Assembly (NCBI GenBank): GCA_018065295.1 | Contig: JAGHTQ010000045.1 | Span: 1 to 21,581, forward strand | Source: Candidatus Colimonas fimequi | Lineage (GTDB): Bacteria > Bacillota > Clostridia > Peptostreptococcales > Anaerovoracaceae | Length of the DNA stretch: 21,581 bases | Direction: 5' to 3' | In this document: piece by piece, positions 7,078 through 18,900 of the stretch | Position numbering within the stretch: the stretch's first letter is position 1 | Layout of the letters: the number at the start of each line of letters is the position of its first letter | Notes under the pieces: model-generated | What the model was told of the DNA's origin: nothing | What the model saw: the letters and a program-made list of their open reading frames with translations, nothing else | The model's database searches: none | Program-made: the position numbers and the translations under genes

Positions 7078-7103
7078 ATTATCGTATTTCGCATATTTGC
7101 CAT
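7074..7103 (-). CDS. Possible 9-residue leader peptide of the MATE gene
   Basis: ATG 7103 opens a nine-codon frame (MANMRNTII) whose TGA overlaps the first MATE ATG as ATGA. AGGGG at 7114-7118 is 10 nt upstream, a good ribosome binding site that otherwise serves no gene. A weak promoter with its -10 at 7104-7109 would begin transcription inside this frame and argue against it. Confidence 0.3.
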   Translation of the reverse strand: MANMRNTII

Positions 7104-7133
7104 TTTATCACTTCCCCTAGCAAAAGTACACAA
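7104..7133 (-). promoter_or_regulatory. Weak promoter candidate for the MATE gene
   Basis: On the minus strand, TTGTGT (7128-7133), 18-nt spacer and GATAAA (7104-7109). Its match is poor, but it is the only candidate between the upstream terminator and the gene. Confidence 0.3.
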
Positions 7134-7140
7134 GTGCCAT

Positions 7141-7171
7141 AAAAAAGAGACACCGCAAGTGGCGATGTCTC
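7141..7171 (-). terminator. Terminator of the moxR-vwa unit
   Basis: On the minus strand a 10-bp stem (7171-7162 with 7156-7147, one T-G wobble, loop CACTT) is followed by six T at 7146-7141. Confidence 0.9.
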
Positions 7172-7190
7172 CCCAGAAATTCTATTAATT

Positions 7191-8384
7191 TTATTTAACA
7201 AGCAATTTCTTAATGCCGGCTTCAAGTCCGTCCAGTGTAAGTTCATACATTGGGAATACTTCCTTAATGGCCTGTATTGTTCTATAGCCATATGTGTAGT
7301 CCCATGAATCCTTATCGATAGGATTGAGCCAAATGCACTTCTTATATCTTCTCTTGAACTTCTTAAGCCAATCGATACCAAGTTCCTTGTTACCCAGTCC
7401 GATAATAGCATTACCGCCGACACGGAACAGTTCTGATGGTGCCATAGCAGCATCACCTAAGAAGATAACCTTGTACTCGCTATCTAAGTTACCGAGTACC
7501 CAGTTAGTTTCTACCCAGTCACCTCTTCTGCAGTAAGGTGTTGTGTAGAGATTGTCGTAAATACAGTTATGGAAATAGTATACCTTCAGATCCTTGAAGT
7601 GGTTAGCCTTGCTTACTGCCTGGAACAGTCTGTTAGCAAGTCTGCTGTATGGCAGCATAGAACCATCTGAGTCTATGAGCAGCAGCAGCTTAACAGTATT
7701 CTTACGAGGCTTATCATATACTATATGAAGCATACCTGCATTTTCGCAAGTTTCATCGACTGTTGCATCGATGTCCAGTTCAGTCTTCGCGCCCTCAAGT
7801 CTTGATGAGTACTGACGCAGTTTCCTGAATGCCATCTGGAATGATCTAATATCGAGAGCTTTATCGTCTCGGAAATCCTTGAAGTGTCTTTCACCTGCAA
7901 TCTGAAGTGCTGACTTATGACGACCTTCACCACCGGTACGAATACCAGTTGTATGATAACCGCCACGACCCATTGTAGAAGTACCACCGGTACCAATCCA
8001 GTAGGAACCGCCATCATGCTTCTCCTTCTGTTCTTCGATACGTTCTCTGAACATACGCATGAGTTCTTCAAGTTCCTTAGGCCATTCGTCGCCCTTACCT
8101 TCATCATCAAGAGGTCTCTCCTGTTCATCTTCGCTGAGCCACTTCCAGAATTCTTCTGGAAGGTCTTCAGGAGTCTGTACATTCTGGAAGTATTCTGCGA
8201 ATACAGCATCGAAATTATCGAAGTCTGATTCACTCTTAATGAGTATTGCACGGCAGAGATAATAAAAACCCTTAAATGATGAACGTGCCAGGCCCTTATC
8301 AAGAGCTTCTACAAGTATCATCCATTCATTGATAGAAACTTCAAGTCCCTTGGCTCTCAGTAAATAAAAGAATTCTAAAAACAT
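7191..8384 (-). CDS. CoxE-like VWA-domain protein (MoxR partner)
   Basis: A 397-residue soluble protein. The N-terminal half is helical, followed by an acidic stretch (about 84-125) and a Gly-rich WIGTGGTSTMGRGGYHTTG block (129-147), then RTGGEGRHKSA (149-159). The C-terminal VWA fold begins near 230 with a metal site written D238-S-D240-G-S242-M, where the usual form is DxSxS. Asp311 in FLGDAAM is probably the third metal ligand. Such proteins act with the neighbouring MoxR ATPase as chaperone-like metal-insertion or remodelling pairs; the client is unknown. AAAGGA precedes ATG 8384 by about 8 nt. The moxR gene ends 30 nt upstream, so the two form an operon. Confidence 0.85.
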   Translation of the reverse strand: MFLEFFYLLRAKGLEVSINEWMILVEALDKGLARSSFKGFYYLCRAILIKSESDFDNFDAVFAEYFQNVQTPEDLPEEFWKWLSEDEQERPLDDEGKGDEWPKELEELMRMFRERIEEQKEKHDGGSYWIGTGGTSTMGRGGYHTTGIRTGGEGRHKSALQIAGERHFKDFRDDKALDIRSFQMAFRKLRQYSSRLEGAKTELDIDATVDETCENAGMLHIVYDKPRKNTVKLLLLIDSDGSMLPYSRLANRLFQAVSKANHFKDLKVYYFHNCIYDNLYTTPYCRRGDWVETNWVLGNLDSEYKVIFLGDAAMAPSELFRVGGNAIIGLGNKELGIDWLKKFKRRYKKCIWLNPIDKDSWDYTYGYRTIQAIKEVFPMYELTLDGLEAGIKKLLVK

Positions 8385-8414
8385 TATTTTATCCTTTCGC
8401 CAATGGGTACTAAA

Positions 8415-9257
8415 TTACCATCTTCTGAGGGTATATCCCTTCTCCTTGATTTCATTCATAACATCGATATCCTGGTTCTTCTTAAGAAGTACGCCAACGA
8501 ATGGCAGTTTCTCGCTCAGGTTACCAACATCAACGCCACTGATCATGAGAGCCTGAATCCAGTCCAGGAGTTCTGATGTGCTTGGCTTCTTCTGGAGTTC
8601 GTCCATCTTACGAAGGTCATAGAATGCGTCCAGTGCAGCATCTGAAAGAGTCTTGTCAACATCGCCGAAGTGAACGTCGATGATTTCAGCCATCTTCTCC
8701 TTGTCAGGGAACTGAATGTAGTGGAAGATGCATCTTCTCAGGAATGCGTCTGGCAGTTCCTTCTCAGCGTTTGATGTGATAATAACGATAGGTCTATGCT
8801 TAGTTTTGATTGTTTCCTTAGTTTCGTTGATGTAGAATTCCATCTTATCAAGTTCCCAAAGAAGGTCGTTAGGGAATTCCAGGTCAGCCTTATCGATTTC
8901 GTCGATGAGGAGAACTACCTGCTTATCTGATGTGAACGCTTCGCCAAGCTTACCCAGCTTAATGTACTGTGCGATATCCTTAACATCGCCTTCACCGAAC
9001 TGTGAGTCATACAGTCTCTGAACTGTATCATAAACATAGAGGCCTTCCTGAGCCTTAGTTGTTGACTTGATACCCCAGATGATAAGGTCCATATCAAGTG
9101 CATCAGCGATAGCTTCTGCCAGCATTGTCTTACCAGTACCTGGTTCACCCTTAATAAGAAGTGGCTTCTGTAATGCAATTGATACGTTAACTGCATTCAT
9201 CAGTTCTTCAGTAACAACGTAATTGTCACTACCCTTAAACAGGTTCATGTCTTTCAT
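8415..9257 (-). CDS. MoxR family AAA+ ATPase
   Basis: A 280-residue ATPase with Walker A GEPGTGKT (37-44), Walker B LLIDEIDKAD (116-125), sensor-1 TSN (161-163) and an arginine-finger region FLRRC (172-176). It is expected to form hexameric rings and to remodel or activate a client protein together with the VWA partner encoded immediately downstream. The sequence belongs to the shorter MoxR type paired with CoxE-like VWA proteins. GGAAAGGAA lies 10 nt before ATG 9257; ATG 9248 is an in-frame alternative. First gene of its operon, with an excellent promoter about 90-115 nt upstream. Confidence 0.92.
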   Translation of the reverse strand: MKDMNLFKGSDNYVVTEELMNAVNVSIALQKPLLIKGEPGTGKTMLAEAIADALDMDLIIWGIKSTTKAQEGLYVYDTVQRLYDSQFGEGDVKDIAQYIKLGKLGEAFTSDKQVVLLIDEIDKADLEFPNDLLWELDKMEFYINETKETIKTKHRPIVIITSNAEKELPDAFLRRCIFHYIQFPDKEKMAEIIDVHFGDVDKTLSDAALDAFYDLRKMDELQKKPSTSELLDWIQALMISGVDVGNLSEKLPFVGVLLKKNQDIDVMNEIKEKGYTLRRW

Positions 9258-9312
9258 TTCGTTTAATTCCTTTCCTATTTAATCCAGCCGGTGCTGTATT
9301 TATCAATATAAC

Positions 9313-9335
9313 CTCAATTCTGAAAACAGATTGAG
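9313..9335 (-). promoter_or_regulatory. 5'-leader hairpin of the moxR-vwa transcript
   Basis: On the minus strand, CTCAAT (9335-9330) pairs with ATTGAG (9318-9313). Inner CTG/CAG pairs add to it across a single bulge, with a TTTT loop. It begins within about two nucleotides of the predicted transcription start. Confidence 0.45.
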
Positions 9336-9343
9336 CCATATAT

Positions 9344-9372
9344 ATTATACTATCAAACCTAACAACAATCAA
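9344..9372 (-). promoter_or_regulatory. Promoter of moxR-vwa
   Basis: On the minus strand, TTGATT (9372-9367), a 17-nt spacer and a perfect TATAAT (9349-9344). Start expected near 9337, leader about 80 nt. Confidence 0.8.
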
Positions 9373-9408
9373 TATACGTTAGACTTAATTGAAGTTCAAG
9401 AAAACATT

Positions 9409-9446
9409 AAAAGACCCTCGAATTCGGAGGAACTCGAAGGTCTTTT
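9409..9446 (-). terminator. Terminator of the giant-protein/signal-peptidase unit
   Basis: A 17-position stem (with two G-T wobbles) built from AAAAGACC and GGTCTTTT outer arms. The outer arms give A and T runs on either side, so it could act in both directions. It lies 17 nt after the signal peptidase stop. Confidence 0.85.
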
Positions 9447-9463
9447 ATTGTCGTTTGCATCCT

Positions 9464-9970
9464 TTACTGGAACAGTAAGCTCCCCTTAATGGAACTTCTA
9501 ACCACTGGACCGAATGTTCTCGAGTCTACAGACGATTCTCTATTATCTCCAAGAACGAAGAACATGTCTTGCTCCACCTGGTATGGATATGAAATCTCGT
9601 AGATTCCTTTATCCGTGATGCCCTGGGCATACTCTTCACTTAGCACCTGACCATTAACGGTCACGGCGCCATCTGAGATATCAATTGTGTCGCCAGGAGA
9701 TGCGATAATACGCTTGACGTACTTATCTCCGTTTGGCATTTTGATCGATACGATATCACCGTTGTGATAGTTATCGCTCAGTCTCAGGTAGAATACCACC
9801 TGATTATCTTCAAGTGTCGGGTTCATGGATTCACCCGACACTCTTGATACGCCTACAATTACGTTAAATACAACCAAAGTTGCGATTACTACGATGCCTA
9901 TAAGCTTAGCAAATCTGAACCAGCCCAGCTTGCGGCCATCGTATCTACTCATCATTCTCTTGTTAGCCAT
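9464..9970 (-). CDS. Type I signal peptidase
   Basis: A 168-residue membrane-anchored serine protease that removes signal peptides outside the membrane. Seen: one N-terminal membrane helix (about 19-42), catalytic Ser48 in SGESMNPTL, catalytic Lys86 in DKYVKRIIASPGD, and GDNRESSVDSR (141-151). This is the short Gram-positive SipS/LepB form. The start is set at ATG 9970, because AAGGA (9983-9979) lies 8 nt upstream and overlaps the first in-frame ATG at 9979. The giant surface-protein gene ends 29 nt upstream on the same strand with no terminator between, so the two are probably co-transcribed and the enzyme may serve that protein. Confidence 0.93.
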   Translation of the reverse strand: MANKRMMSRYDGRKLGWFRFAKLIGIVVIATLVVFNVIVGVSRVSGESMNPTLEDNQVVFYLRLSDNYHNGDIVSIKMPNGDKYVKRIIASPGDTIDISDGAVTVNGQVLSEEYAQGITDKGIYEISYPYQVEQDMFFVLGDNRESSVDSRTFGPVVRSSIKGSLLFQ

Positions 9971-9978
9971 AGTCCACA

Positions 9979-9983
9979 TCCTT
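9979..9983 (-). promoter_or_regulatory. Ribosome binding site fixing the signal peptidase start
   Basis: AAGGA on the minus strand, 8 nt before ATG 9970. It excludes the in-frame ATG at 9979, whose first base is part of this site. Confidence 0.6.
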
Positions 9984-9999
9984 ATCCTGTCTGAGAACG

Positions 10000-12900
10000 C
10001 TAAGCCTGTACAGCTTCTGGTTCCTCTTCGTTATCGTCATCTTCGTACTTCTTCTTGGCAAATACTGCGATAATTACCTGAATAATTGCCATGATTACCA
10101 TGAGGATAGTCCACTTATCAACGAATACCATTGGAAGTGACATATCTTCTGTGATAACGAATACGATGATCATCAGGATTGCCCATACAGCGCTCAGAAG
10201 TCTAGGAACCAGCTTACGCTTAACATCGTTTCCGTCTTCATCTTCTGTGTTAGCTGCATTCGCTGTTTCCTGTGCTTCCTCTTCATCATCTCTCTTCTTT
10301 CTGAAGAAGTAGAGGATCAGCAGGATGATGCTCAGCAGGCAAGTGAGAATTGTCAGAATCAGGTTGAGGAGAGCCCATGCTCCATCAGCTGGTGCTGCTG
10401 GAACCTGTGGTTCTTCAATTGGTGTAATTGTGAATCCGCCATCACCGTCTGGTGTTACCAGACCAGTTGTAATAGTGTTGCCACCGTTTCCACCGTTATC
10501 GCCACCACCAGGTGTTACGTTAGCCTTGTAAGTTACTGTGAACTCAAGACCCTTTGCTGGCATGCCATCTTCGCCACTCTTAATTACTGCGTAATCATAT
10601 GTGTAGCCCTTGATAGCAGGTGACTTGATTCTGAATGCTTCACCCTTGATGTATGTACCTGTATAGTCCTTGGCAAGTGTCTTGCCCTTAGTATCAACAT
10701 AGTGGATTGTCAGATTATAGATTGCATCGATAATCAGCTGTCCATCAACGATGTTGAATGTTACGTTTTCGAAGTTCTTGTTTGTGTTAACGAAATCTTC
10801 GGAAGTAAGTTCCATATCATAGCTACCTGGCTTAGTTCCCTTGATTGTATCGTCGCCACTGAATTCGAAATCATCTACTGTATAGAGTGGATCTGTGATA
10901 GATACGTCATAGCCGTTTACAAGGTGTTCGTTTCCATCGTATCTTACTCTATTACTGTGTTCTGTGATTGTTACGACAACGTCGCCCTTAGCGCTTACAG
11001 TCAGCTTGCCGAATACCTGCTGGATGTTGTAGTTAACAGGCTTAGTCTGAATCTGGTTTGCTCCTGTATCCATTGGCAGTTCTTCAAACTCAGGTTCACT
11101 TTCTGCTTCGCCTTCTACTGCTGCGAATAACTTGATTGAGCTGTCCTGACCGTTCAGTCTGTAAGTAAATTCGTTATCGCTTGTGCCAGCTTCTGTCTGT
11201 GAGCCAGTTACATCGTATGTTGCGCCTTCACCTTCAGCCCATCCATCGCCTGTAACCTTTACTGTGCTATCTGTCAGAGGAGTTCCGTCGTAAATCTTGC
11301 TAGCTGTTGCTGAAGTCATTACTACGGTTCTCTTGTTGATCTTAAGAACGCCGTCTGTAACAACGAATGTTACGTTTTCGAAGTTGTCGTTTGTATTGCT
11401 GAAGTTGTGTTCTGTCAGACCCATTGTGTATGTGCCTGCATCAGTTCCGCCTGCATAGGCTGGACCTGCGAATTCGAAGTCGCTTTCTGAGTAAAGATCA
11501 GTATCCTTGGCCGTCTGTCCTTCTACAACTTCCTTAATGCTTGTTACGTCATATCCTTCGACTTCGTGCAGCTGACCATCGTAGAGAACTGTATCGCTAT
11601 TTGCTACGATATTAACTACGATACCTGACTTCTTTGTTACTGTCAGTGTGCCAGGAACAACTGTGATTTCGTAGTTATCCGCACTTGTCTTATCGCTAAG
11701 TTCATAAGTGAATTCGTTAGCCTGTTCACCAACGTTTGTGATTGTTCCAGTTACGTCATATGTTGCGCCTTCGCCTTCAGCCCATCCATCGCCTGTCACT
11801 GTCACATTATCGTTTGTAAGAGGCTTGCCATCGTATACCTTGCTGTCATCAGCTGATGTGAGAGTTACGGCTCTCTTATCAACCTTCAGCTTACCAGGTA
11901 CACATTCGATGCTTGCGTAGTTCTTAGTCACATCTTCATCACCACGCATGATCTTGTATTCACTTACTGTTGATTCTGTTTCGCCAGCATTTGTAATGCT
12001 GCCAACAACTGTTGCAACGATTCTATCGCCATCAACAAGAACATCTGGTGTAAATTCGTATCCGTCCGCTTCAAGAGCTGTACCGTCATATATCTTGTTG
12101 CCATCGTTAGCAGTGATAGTAATCTTAGTTGCGATTGGATCAACTGTCAGTGTTCCAATCTCTGTAGCAACAGTGTAGTCATCTTCAGCTGCTGTGCCGT
12201 CGAATACTAATGTGTAAGTGTTGTCACTTGTACCAACATTAGTCTGGCTGCCTGTTGTGCTGAATGTTACTGTTTCTCCTTCAACAAGACCTGTTACCTG
12301 GCCCTCTGCAGTGAGTGCAGTTCCGTCGTAAACCTTGCTATCTGTTGGAGTTGAAACTGTGAGTTCTGCTGGTGTAATTACGATGTTTCCTGGAGTCTTC
12401 TTGATATTCAGCTTACCAGTTACATCTTCACCTGCTGCATTTTTGATAACCAAAGTATCACAGTCAGCATCTACTGTACCTTCAGCAACATGTGTTGCTG
12501 AAGCATTTGAAGTTGCTGTTTCCAGAGTGTATCCCTTAGGCAGACCAGAAACTTCACATTTTGCACCGTGTGCCTGGCCATCATATGTGAACTCGCCACC
12601 TGTTGTTGTTACTGTAATCTCACCTGCAAATTCAGTTACTGCCAGCTTGCCTACTGTTTCGTCTACGAAGTAGTCGCTTTCAGCTGCTGTGCCGTCAAAT
12701 ACCAGTGTGTATGTGTTATCTGATGATCCTACAGCTGTCTGTGAGCCAGTTACTGTGAATGTTGCAGTCTCGTTATTAATGAATCCGTCGATGCTGCCGT
12801 CTGCTGTGAGAGCTTCGCCGTCGTATACTTTGCTTGAGCCTTCTGTTACTACTGTCAGCTTCGCTGGATTAATCTTGATAGTGTCGTTAACGTATCTGAT

Positions 12901-15900
12901 GTTCAGCTTGTCTGTTACCTCCTGGCCTGCTGCGTTCTTGATTACAAGAGTATCGCAGTCTGCAGTTACTGTACCTTCAGCAACGTGAGTTGCCTTATCG
13001 TTTGATCCAATTGCAAAGAGTGAATAGCCCTTTGGCAGCTGGCTAATTGTAGTAACCGCCTGGTGTTCGTTACCGTCGTATGTGAATTCGCCGCCCTTTG
13101 TTGTTACAACGATTTCACTTGAGTTCTGAGTTACAACCAGTTTGCCAAGTGTAGCATCAACTACGTAGTCTGTTTCCTTAGCTGTGCCATCCCACTGGAT
13201 GCCATAAGTGTTATTGCTGTCGCCAACTTCTGTCTGTGAACCAGTTGTTGCAAATGTTGCTGTTTCGTCGTTAACGAAACCTTCGATTGTTCCTGAAGCA
13301 GTCAGCGGATCACTGTCGTATACTTTGCTTGCTCCTTCAGTTACTACTGTCAGTGTAGCTGGTGTGATCGTAATGCTTCCATCAACGTACTTGATGTTCA
13401 GCTTGCATGTTACGTCTTCACCTTCTGCGTTCTTGATTACGAGAGTGTCGCAACCTGCTGTTACAGTACCTTCAGCTACGTGAGTTGCCTTCGCTTTGGA
13501 AGTTGCTGTTTCCAGAGTGTATCCCTTAGGCAGACCTGTAACTTCGCATGTTGCACCGTGTGCCTTGCCATCGTATGTGAACTCGCCGCCTGTTGTTGTT
13601 ACTGTGATTTCAGCTGTTGATTCTGTAACCTTGAGAGTTCCAACTGTAGCACTTACAGTGTAGTCATCTTCTTCAGCTGTGCCGTCGAATACCAGGCTGT
13701 AAGTGTTCTTGCTTTCACCAACCGCTGTCTGCTTACCAGTTGTTGTGAATGTTGCTTCTTCGCCATTTACGAATCCTTCGATGCTGCCAGCCTTAGTAAG
13801 TGCTTCACCATCGTAAGTCTTCTCAGCATCTGGTGTTACTACTGTCAGAGTTACTGGCTTAATTGTAATTGAGCCATCAACGCGCTTAATGTTCAACTTG
13901 GAAGTAACATCTTCGCCTGCTGCATTCTTGATTACCAGAGTATCGCAATCTGCAGTTACTGTACCTTCTGATACATGAGTTGCCTTATCCTTTGATGTTG
14001 CTTCTGCTAATGTGTATCCAGCTGGCAGATTACTTACTTCAACTGTAGCCTTGTGCTCTGTTCCATCATAAGTGAATGTGCCACCTGTTGTTGTTACTAC
14101 GATTTCACTAGCGTTTTCAGTTACTGTCAGCTTACCTACTGTCTCATCAATAGTGTAGTCTTCAGCCTGAGCGCTCTGATCGAATGCTAATGTGTATGTG
14201 TTATCGCTTGTACCAACAGCTGTTCTTGAACCTGTTACTGTGAATGTTGCTGTTTCGTTATTAACAAATCCCTCGATGCTACCTTCCGCTGTCAGTGCTG
14301 TGCCATCATATACCTTGCCACCGCTCTTTGTCACAACTGTCAATGTTGCTGGAGTGATGTTAATAGTTCCGTTTGTGTACTTGATATTCAGCTTAGAAGT
14401 AACATTTTCATCTGCTGCGTTCTTGATTACCAAAGCATCGCAGTCTGCAGTTACTGTACCTTCGGATACATGTGTTGCTGTATCATCTGATGTTGCAGTT
14501 TCCAGAGTATATCCAGCCGGCAGCGCGCTTACTGCTACTGTTGCACCATGTGCCTTGCCATCATATTCGAATGTACCGCCTGCTACCGTTACTGTAATTT
14601 CACCTGCGTATTCAGTTACCGTCAGCTTACCGATTGTTTCGGAGATCACATAGTTTGACTCAAATGTTGTAGTACTTGTCTTATCCCAAGTGAGCTTGTA
14701 TGTGTTAGCACTGCTTCCAACAGCAGTCTGCGAACCTGTTGTTTCCAGAGTAACGTCTGCAGATTCATTACCGATAAATCCAGTAATTGTGCCCTTGGCA
14801 GTAAGAGCAGTTCCATCGTATACCTTGTTAGCATCAGGTGTTATTACTGTCAGTGTTGCTGGAGTGATTGTGATTGATCCATCAACGTACTTAATGTTCA
14901 GCTTGCTTGTTACATCTTCGCCTGCTGCATTCTTGATTACGAGAGTATCGCAGTTTGCCTTAACTGTTCCCTGGCCAACGTTTCTAGCGCTGTCATCTGA
15001 GCTTGCTTCTACTAATGTGTAGCCTAATGGCAGTGTGCTTACTGTAACTGTTGCACCGTGATTCTGGCCATCGTACTCGAATGTGCCGCCTGCTACCGTT
15101 ACTACGATTTCGTCTTTGTTTTCTGTTACTGTCAGCTTGCCTACTGTCTCGCTTACTGTGTAGTCAGTTGCTGCTGCAGTCTTGTCAAATGTCAGTGAGT
15201 ATGTGTTATCGCTTGTTCCAACTTCTGTCTGAGTACCAGTTGTTGCAAAGGTTGCTGTTTCGTTATTTACGAAGCCTTCGATGCTACCTTCTGCTGTGAG
15301 AGCTGTACCATCGTATACCTTATTGGCAGCTTCTGTTACTACTGTCAGTGTAGCTGGTGTGATTGCGATTGTTCCATTAACGTACTTAATGTTCAGCTTG
15401 CCTGTTACATCTTCGCCCTCTGCATTTCTGATAACGAGAGTATCGCAGTCTGCAGTCACTGTACCTTCTGATACGTGTGTTGCGCTGTCCTTTGAAGATG
15501 CTGCTTCCAGAGTATATCCAGTTGGCAGCTTGCTTACTGCTACTGTTGCACCGTGTGCCTTACCATCATATGTGAATGTGCCACCTGCTACCGTTACTAC
15601 GATTTCCTGAGTACTTTCTATTACTGTCAGCTTTCCTACTGTTGCGCTTACAGTGTAGTCACCTTCATCTGCTGTACCGTCAAATACCAGATCGTAAGTG
15701 TTATCGCTTTCGCCTACAACTGTCTGAGCACCAGTAGTTGCAAAGGTTGCGGTTTCGTTATTTACGAAGCCTTCGATGCTGCCATCTGCTGTCAGTGCTG
15801 TTCCGTCATATTCCTTGTTGGCATCAGGTGTATTTACTGTCAGTGTTACCGGAGTAATTGTAATTGATCCGTCAACGTACTTAATGTTCAGCTTGCTTGT

Positions 15901-18900
15901 TACGTCTTCACCCTTGGCATTTCTGATAACCAAAGTATCGCAGTTAGCAGTCACTGTACCATCTGATACATGTGTTGCTGTGTCTGCTGAAGTTGCTGTG
16001 TCTACTGTGTAGCCAGTTGGCAGAGTGCTTACTGTAACTGTTGCACCGTGAGTCTGACCATCGTATGGGAATGTACCACCTGTTGTTGTTACTACGATTT
16101 CATCTGCGTTTTCAGTTACTGTCAGCTTGCCTACTGTGTCTGATACTGTGTAGTCAGTTTCTGCTGCAGTCTTATCAAATACAAGTGTGTATGTATTATC
16201 ACTTGTTCCAACGTCTGTCTGAGTACCAGTTACTGCGAATGTTGCTGTTTCGTTATTAACGAAGCCTTCAACTGAACCTTCTGCTGTCAGTGCTGTTCCG
16301 TCATAGATCTTGCTATCAGTATTTGTTACTACTGTCAGTGTTACAGGTGTAATTGTAATTGATCCATCAACGTACTTAATGTTCAGCTTGCTTGTTACAT
16401 CTTCGCCTGCTGCGTTCTTGATAACAAGGTTATCGCAGTCAGCTGTAACTGTACCTTCTGATACGTGTGTTGCTGTATCATCTGATGTTGCTGTTTCCAG
16501 AGTATATCCAGTTGGCAGTGTGCTTACTGCTACTGTCGCACCATGTGCCTGACCATCGTATGCAAATGTGCCACCTGTTGTTGTTACTACGATTTCCTGA
16601 GTATTTTCTGTTACTGTCAGCTTACCAATTGTGTCTGATACTGTGTAGTCTGTTGCTGCAGCTGTACCATCGAATACCAGGCTGTAAGTATTATCGCTAT
16701 CGCCAACCTCTGTCTGAGTACCAGTTGTTGTGAATGTTGCTGTTTCACCGTTAACGAAGCCGCTAATGCTGCCCTCTGCTGTAAGAGCTGAGCCATCGTA
16801 AGTCTTGCTTGCGTTTGGTGTTTCTACTGTTAATGCCTGCGGTGTGATTGTAATGCTTCCATCAACGAATCTGATGTTCAGCTTGTCTGTTACATCCTCA
16901 CCTGCGCCATTTTTGATTACCAGAGTATCACAACCTGCAGTTACTGTACCTTCTGATACGTGTGTTGCTGTTGCATCTGATTTTGCTGTTTCTACTACGT
17001 ATCCGACTGGCAGGTTTGTTACGGCTACTGTTGCACCATGAGCCTGGCCATCATATGTGAATGTGCCGCCTGCTACCGTTACTAAGATTTCCTGAGCACT
17101 TTCTGTTACTGTCAGCTTGCCCACTGTGTCTGATACTGTGTAGTCTGTTGCTGCTGCACTTCCGTCGAATACCAGTGAGTATGTGTTGTCACTTGTTCCA
17201 ACTGCAGTCTGTGTACCAGTTGTAGTAAAGGTTGCTGTTTCCTCGTTAACAAATCCTTCGATGCTGCCAGCCTTAGTAAGAGCAGTTCCGTCATATACCT
17301 TGTTGGCATCAGGTGTATTTACTGTCAGTGTTACTGGAGTAATTGTAATTGATCCGTCAACGTACTTAATGTTCAGCTTGCTTGTTACGTCTTCGCCTGC
17401 TGCATTCTTGATAACAAGAGTATCGCAGTCAGCTGCTACTGTACCTTCAGCAACATGTGTCGCCTTATCATCTGATGTTGCAGTGTCCAGAGTATATCCA
17501 GTTGGCAGCGCACTTACTGCAACTGTTGCTCCATGAGACTTACCATCGTATTCGAATGTACCACCTGTTGTTGTTACAGTAATTTCTTCTGCGTATTCAG
17601 TTACTGTCAGCATACCTACTGTGTCTGATACTGTGTAGTCTGTTGCTGCTGCACTTCCGTCGAATACCAGTGAATATGTGTTGTCTGACTGGCCTACAGC
17701 TGTCTGAGATCCTGTTACAGTGAATGTTGCTGTTTCTTCACCTACGAATCCTTCGATGCTTCCTTCTGCTGTCAGTGCTGTACCATCGTATGTCTTGCTA
17801 TCAGTTCCTGTTACTACTGTCAATGCCTGCGGTGTGATTTCAATTGTTCCAGGAATAAATGTGATATGCTCTCTCAGGTTAGCAGTTACATCCTTGCCTT
17901 CAGCATTTCTGATTACAAGAACATCGCATTTTGCGTTAACTTTGCCTTCAGCAACATGTGTTGCTGTTGCCTTTGATACTGCTGTTTCCAGAGTATATCC
18001 TTCTGGAAGTTCGCTAACTGTAACAGTTGCTCCATGAGCCTGGCCATCATATTCGAATGTGCCACCAGTTGTTGTTACTACGATATCCTCTTCACTCTCT
18101 GTTACTGTCAGGCTGCCTACTGTTGCACCAACTGTGTAGTCAGTTGCAGCTGCTGTACCGTCCCAAGTGAGAGTATATGTATTGTCGCTAGTTCCTACTT
18201 CAGTCTGGCTACCAGTAATGAGGAAAGTTGCTGTTTCGCCATTAACCAGGCCTTCAAATACAGCACCGCTGCCGATACCCTTAGCTGTCAGAGGTTTACC
18301 ATCGTATACCTTGTTTGCACTTGGAGTTACGATTGTAAGTGGTGCCTTTGTGATTGTAATTGAACCAGTAACCTGCTTAATATTCAGGTTTGCAGTTACG
18401 TCTTCGCCTGCTGCATTTCTGATTACCAGAACGTCGCAATCTGCTGTAACTGTTCCTTCAGCTACATGTGTAGCTGTATCGTTTGAACTTGCTGTTACTA
18501 ATGAGTATCCCTTTGGCAGCTGGCTTACTGCTACGGCCGCGCCGTGAGCCTTACCGTCATACTGGAATGTGCCGCCAGTTGTTGTTACTGTAATTTCTCC
18601 TGCGTATTCAGTTACTTCGAGAGTACCCAGATTTTCACTTACTGTGTAGTTATCCTTTTTAGCGGTACCGTTCCAGTTAAGTGAATATGTGTTTCTGCTG
18701 CTTCCCACTTCAGTCTGAGTACCAGTAGTTGTGAATGTTGCTGTTTCACCGTTAACAAAACCACTGATTGTACCCTCTGATGTCAGTGCATCGCCATCAT
18801 ATACCTTCTCAGCATTTGGTGTTGATACTGTCAGTACTGCTGGGTTAATCTTGAGAGTTCCGTCAACGTATCTAATCTTCAGCTGGCTTGTTACGTCATC

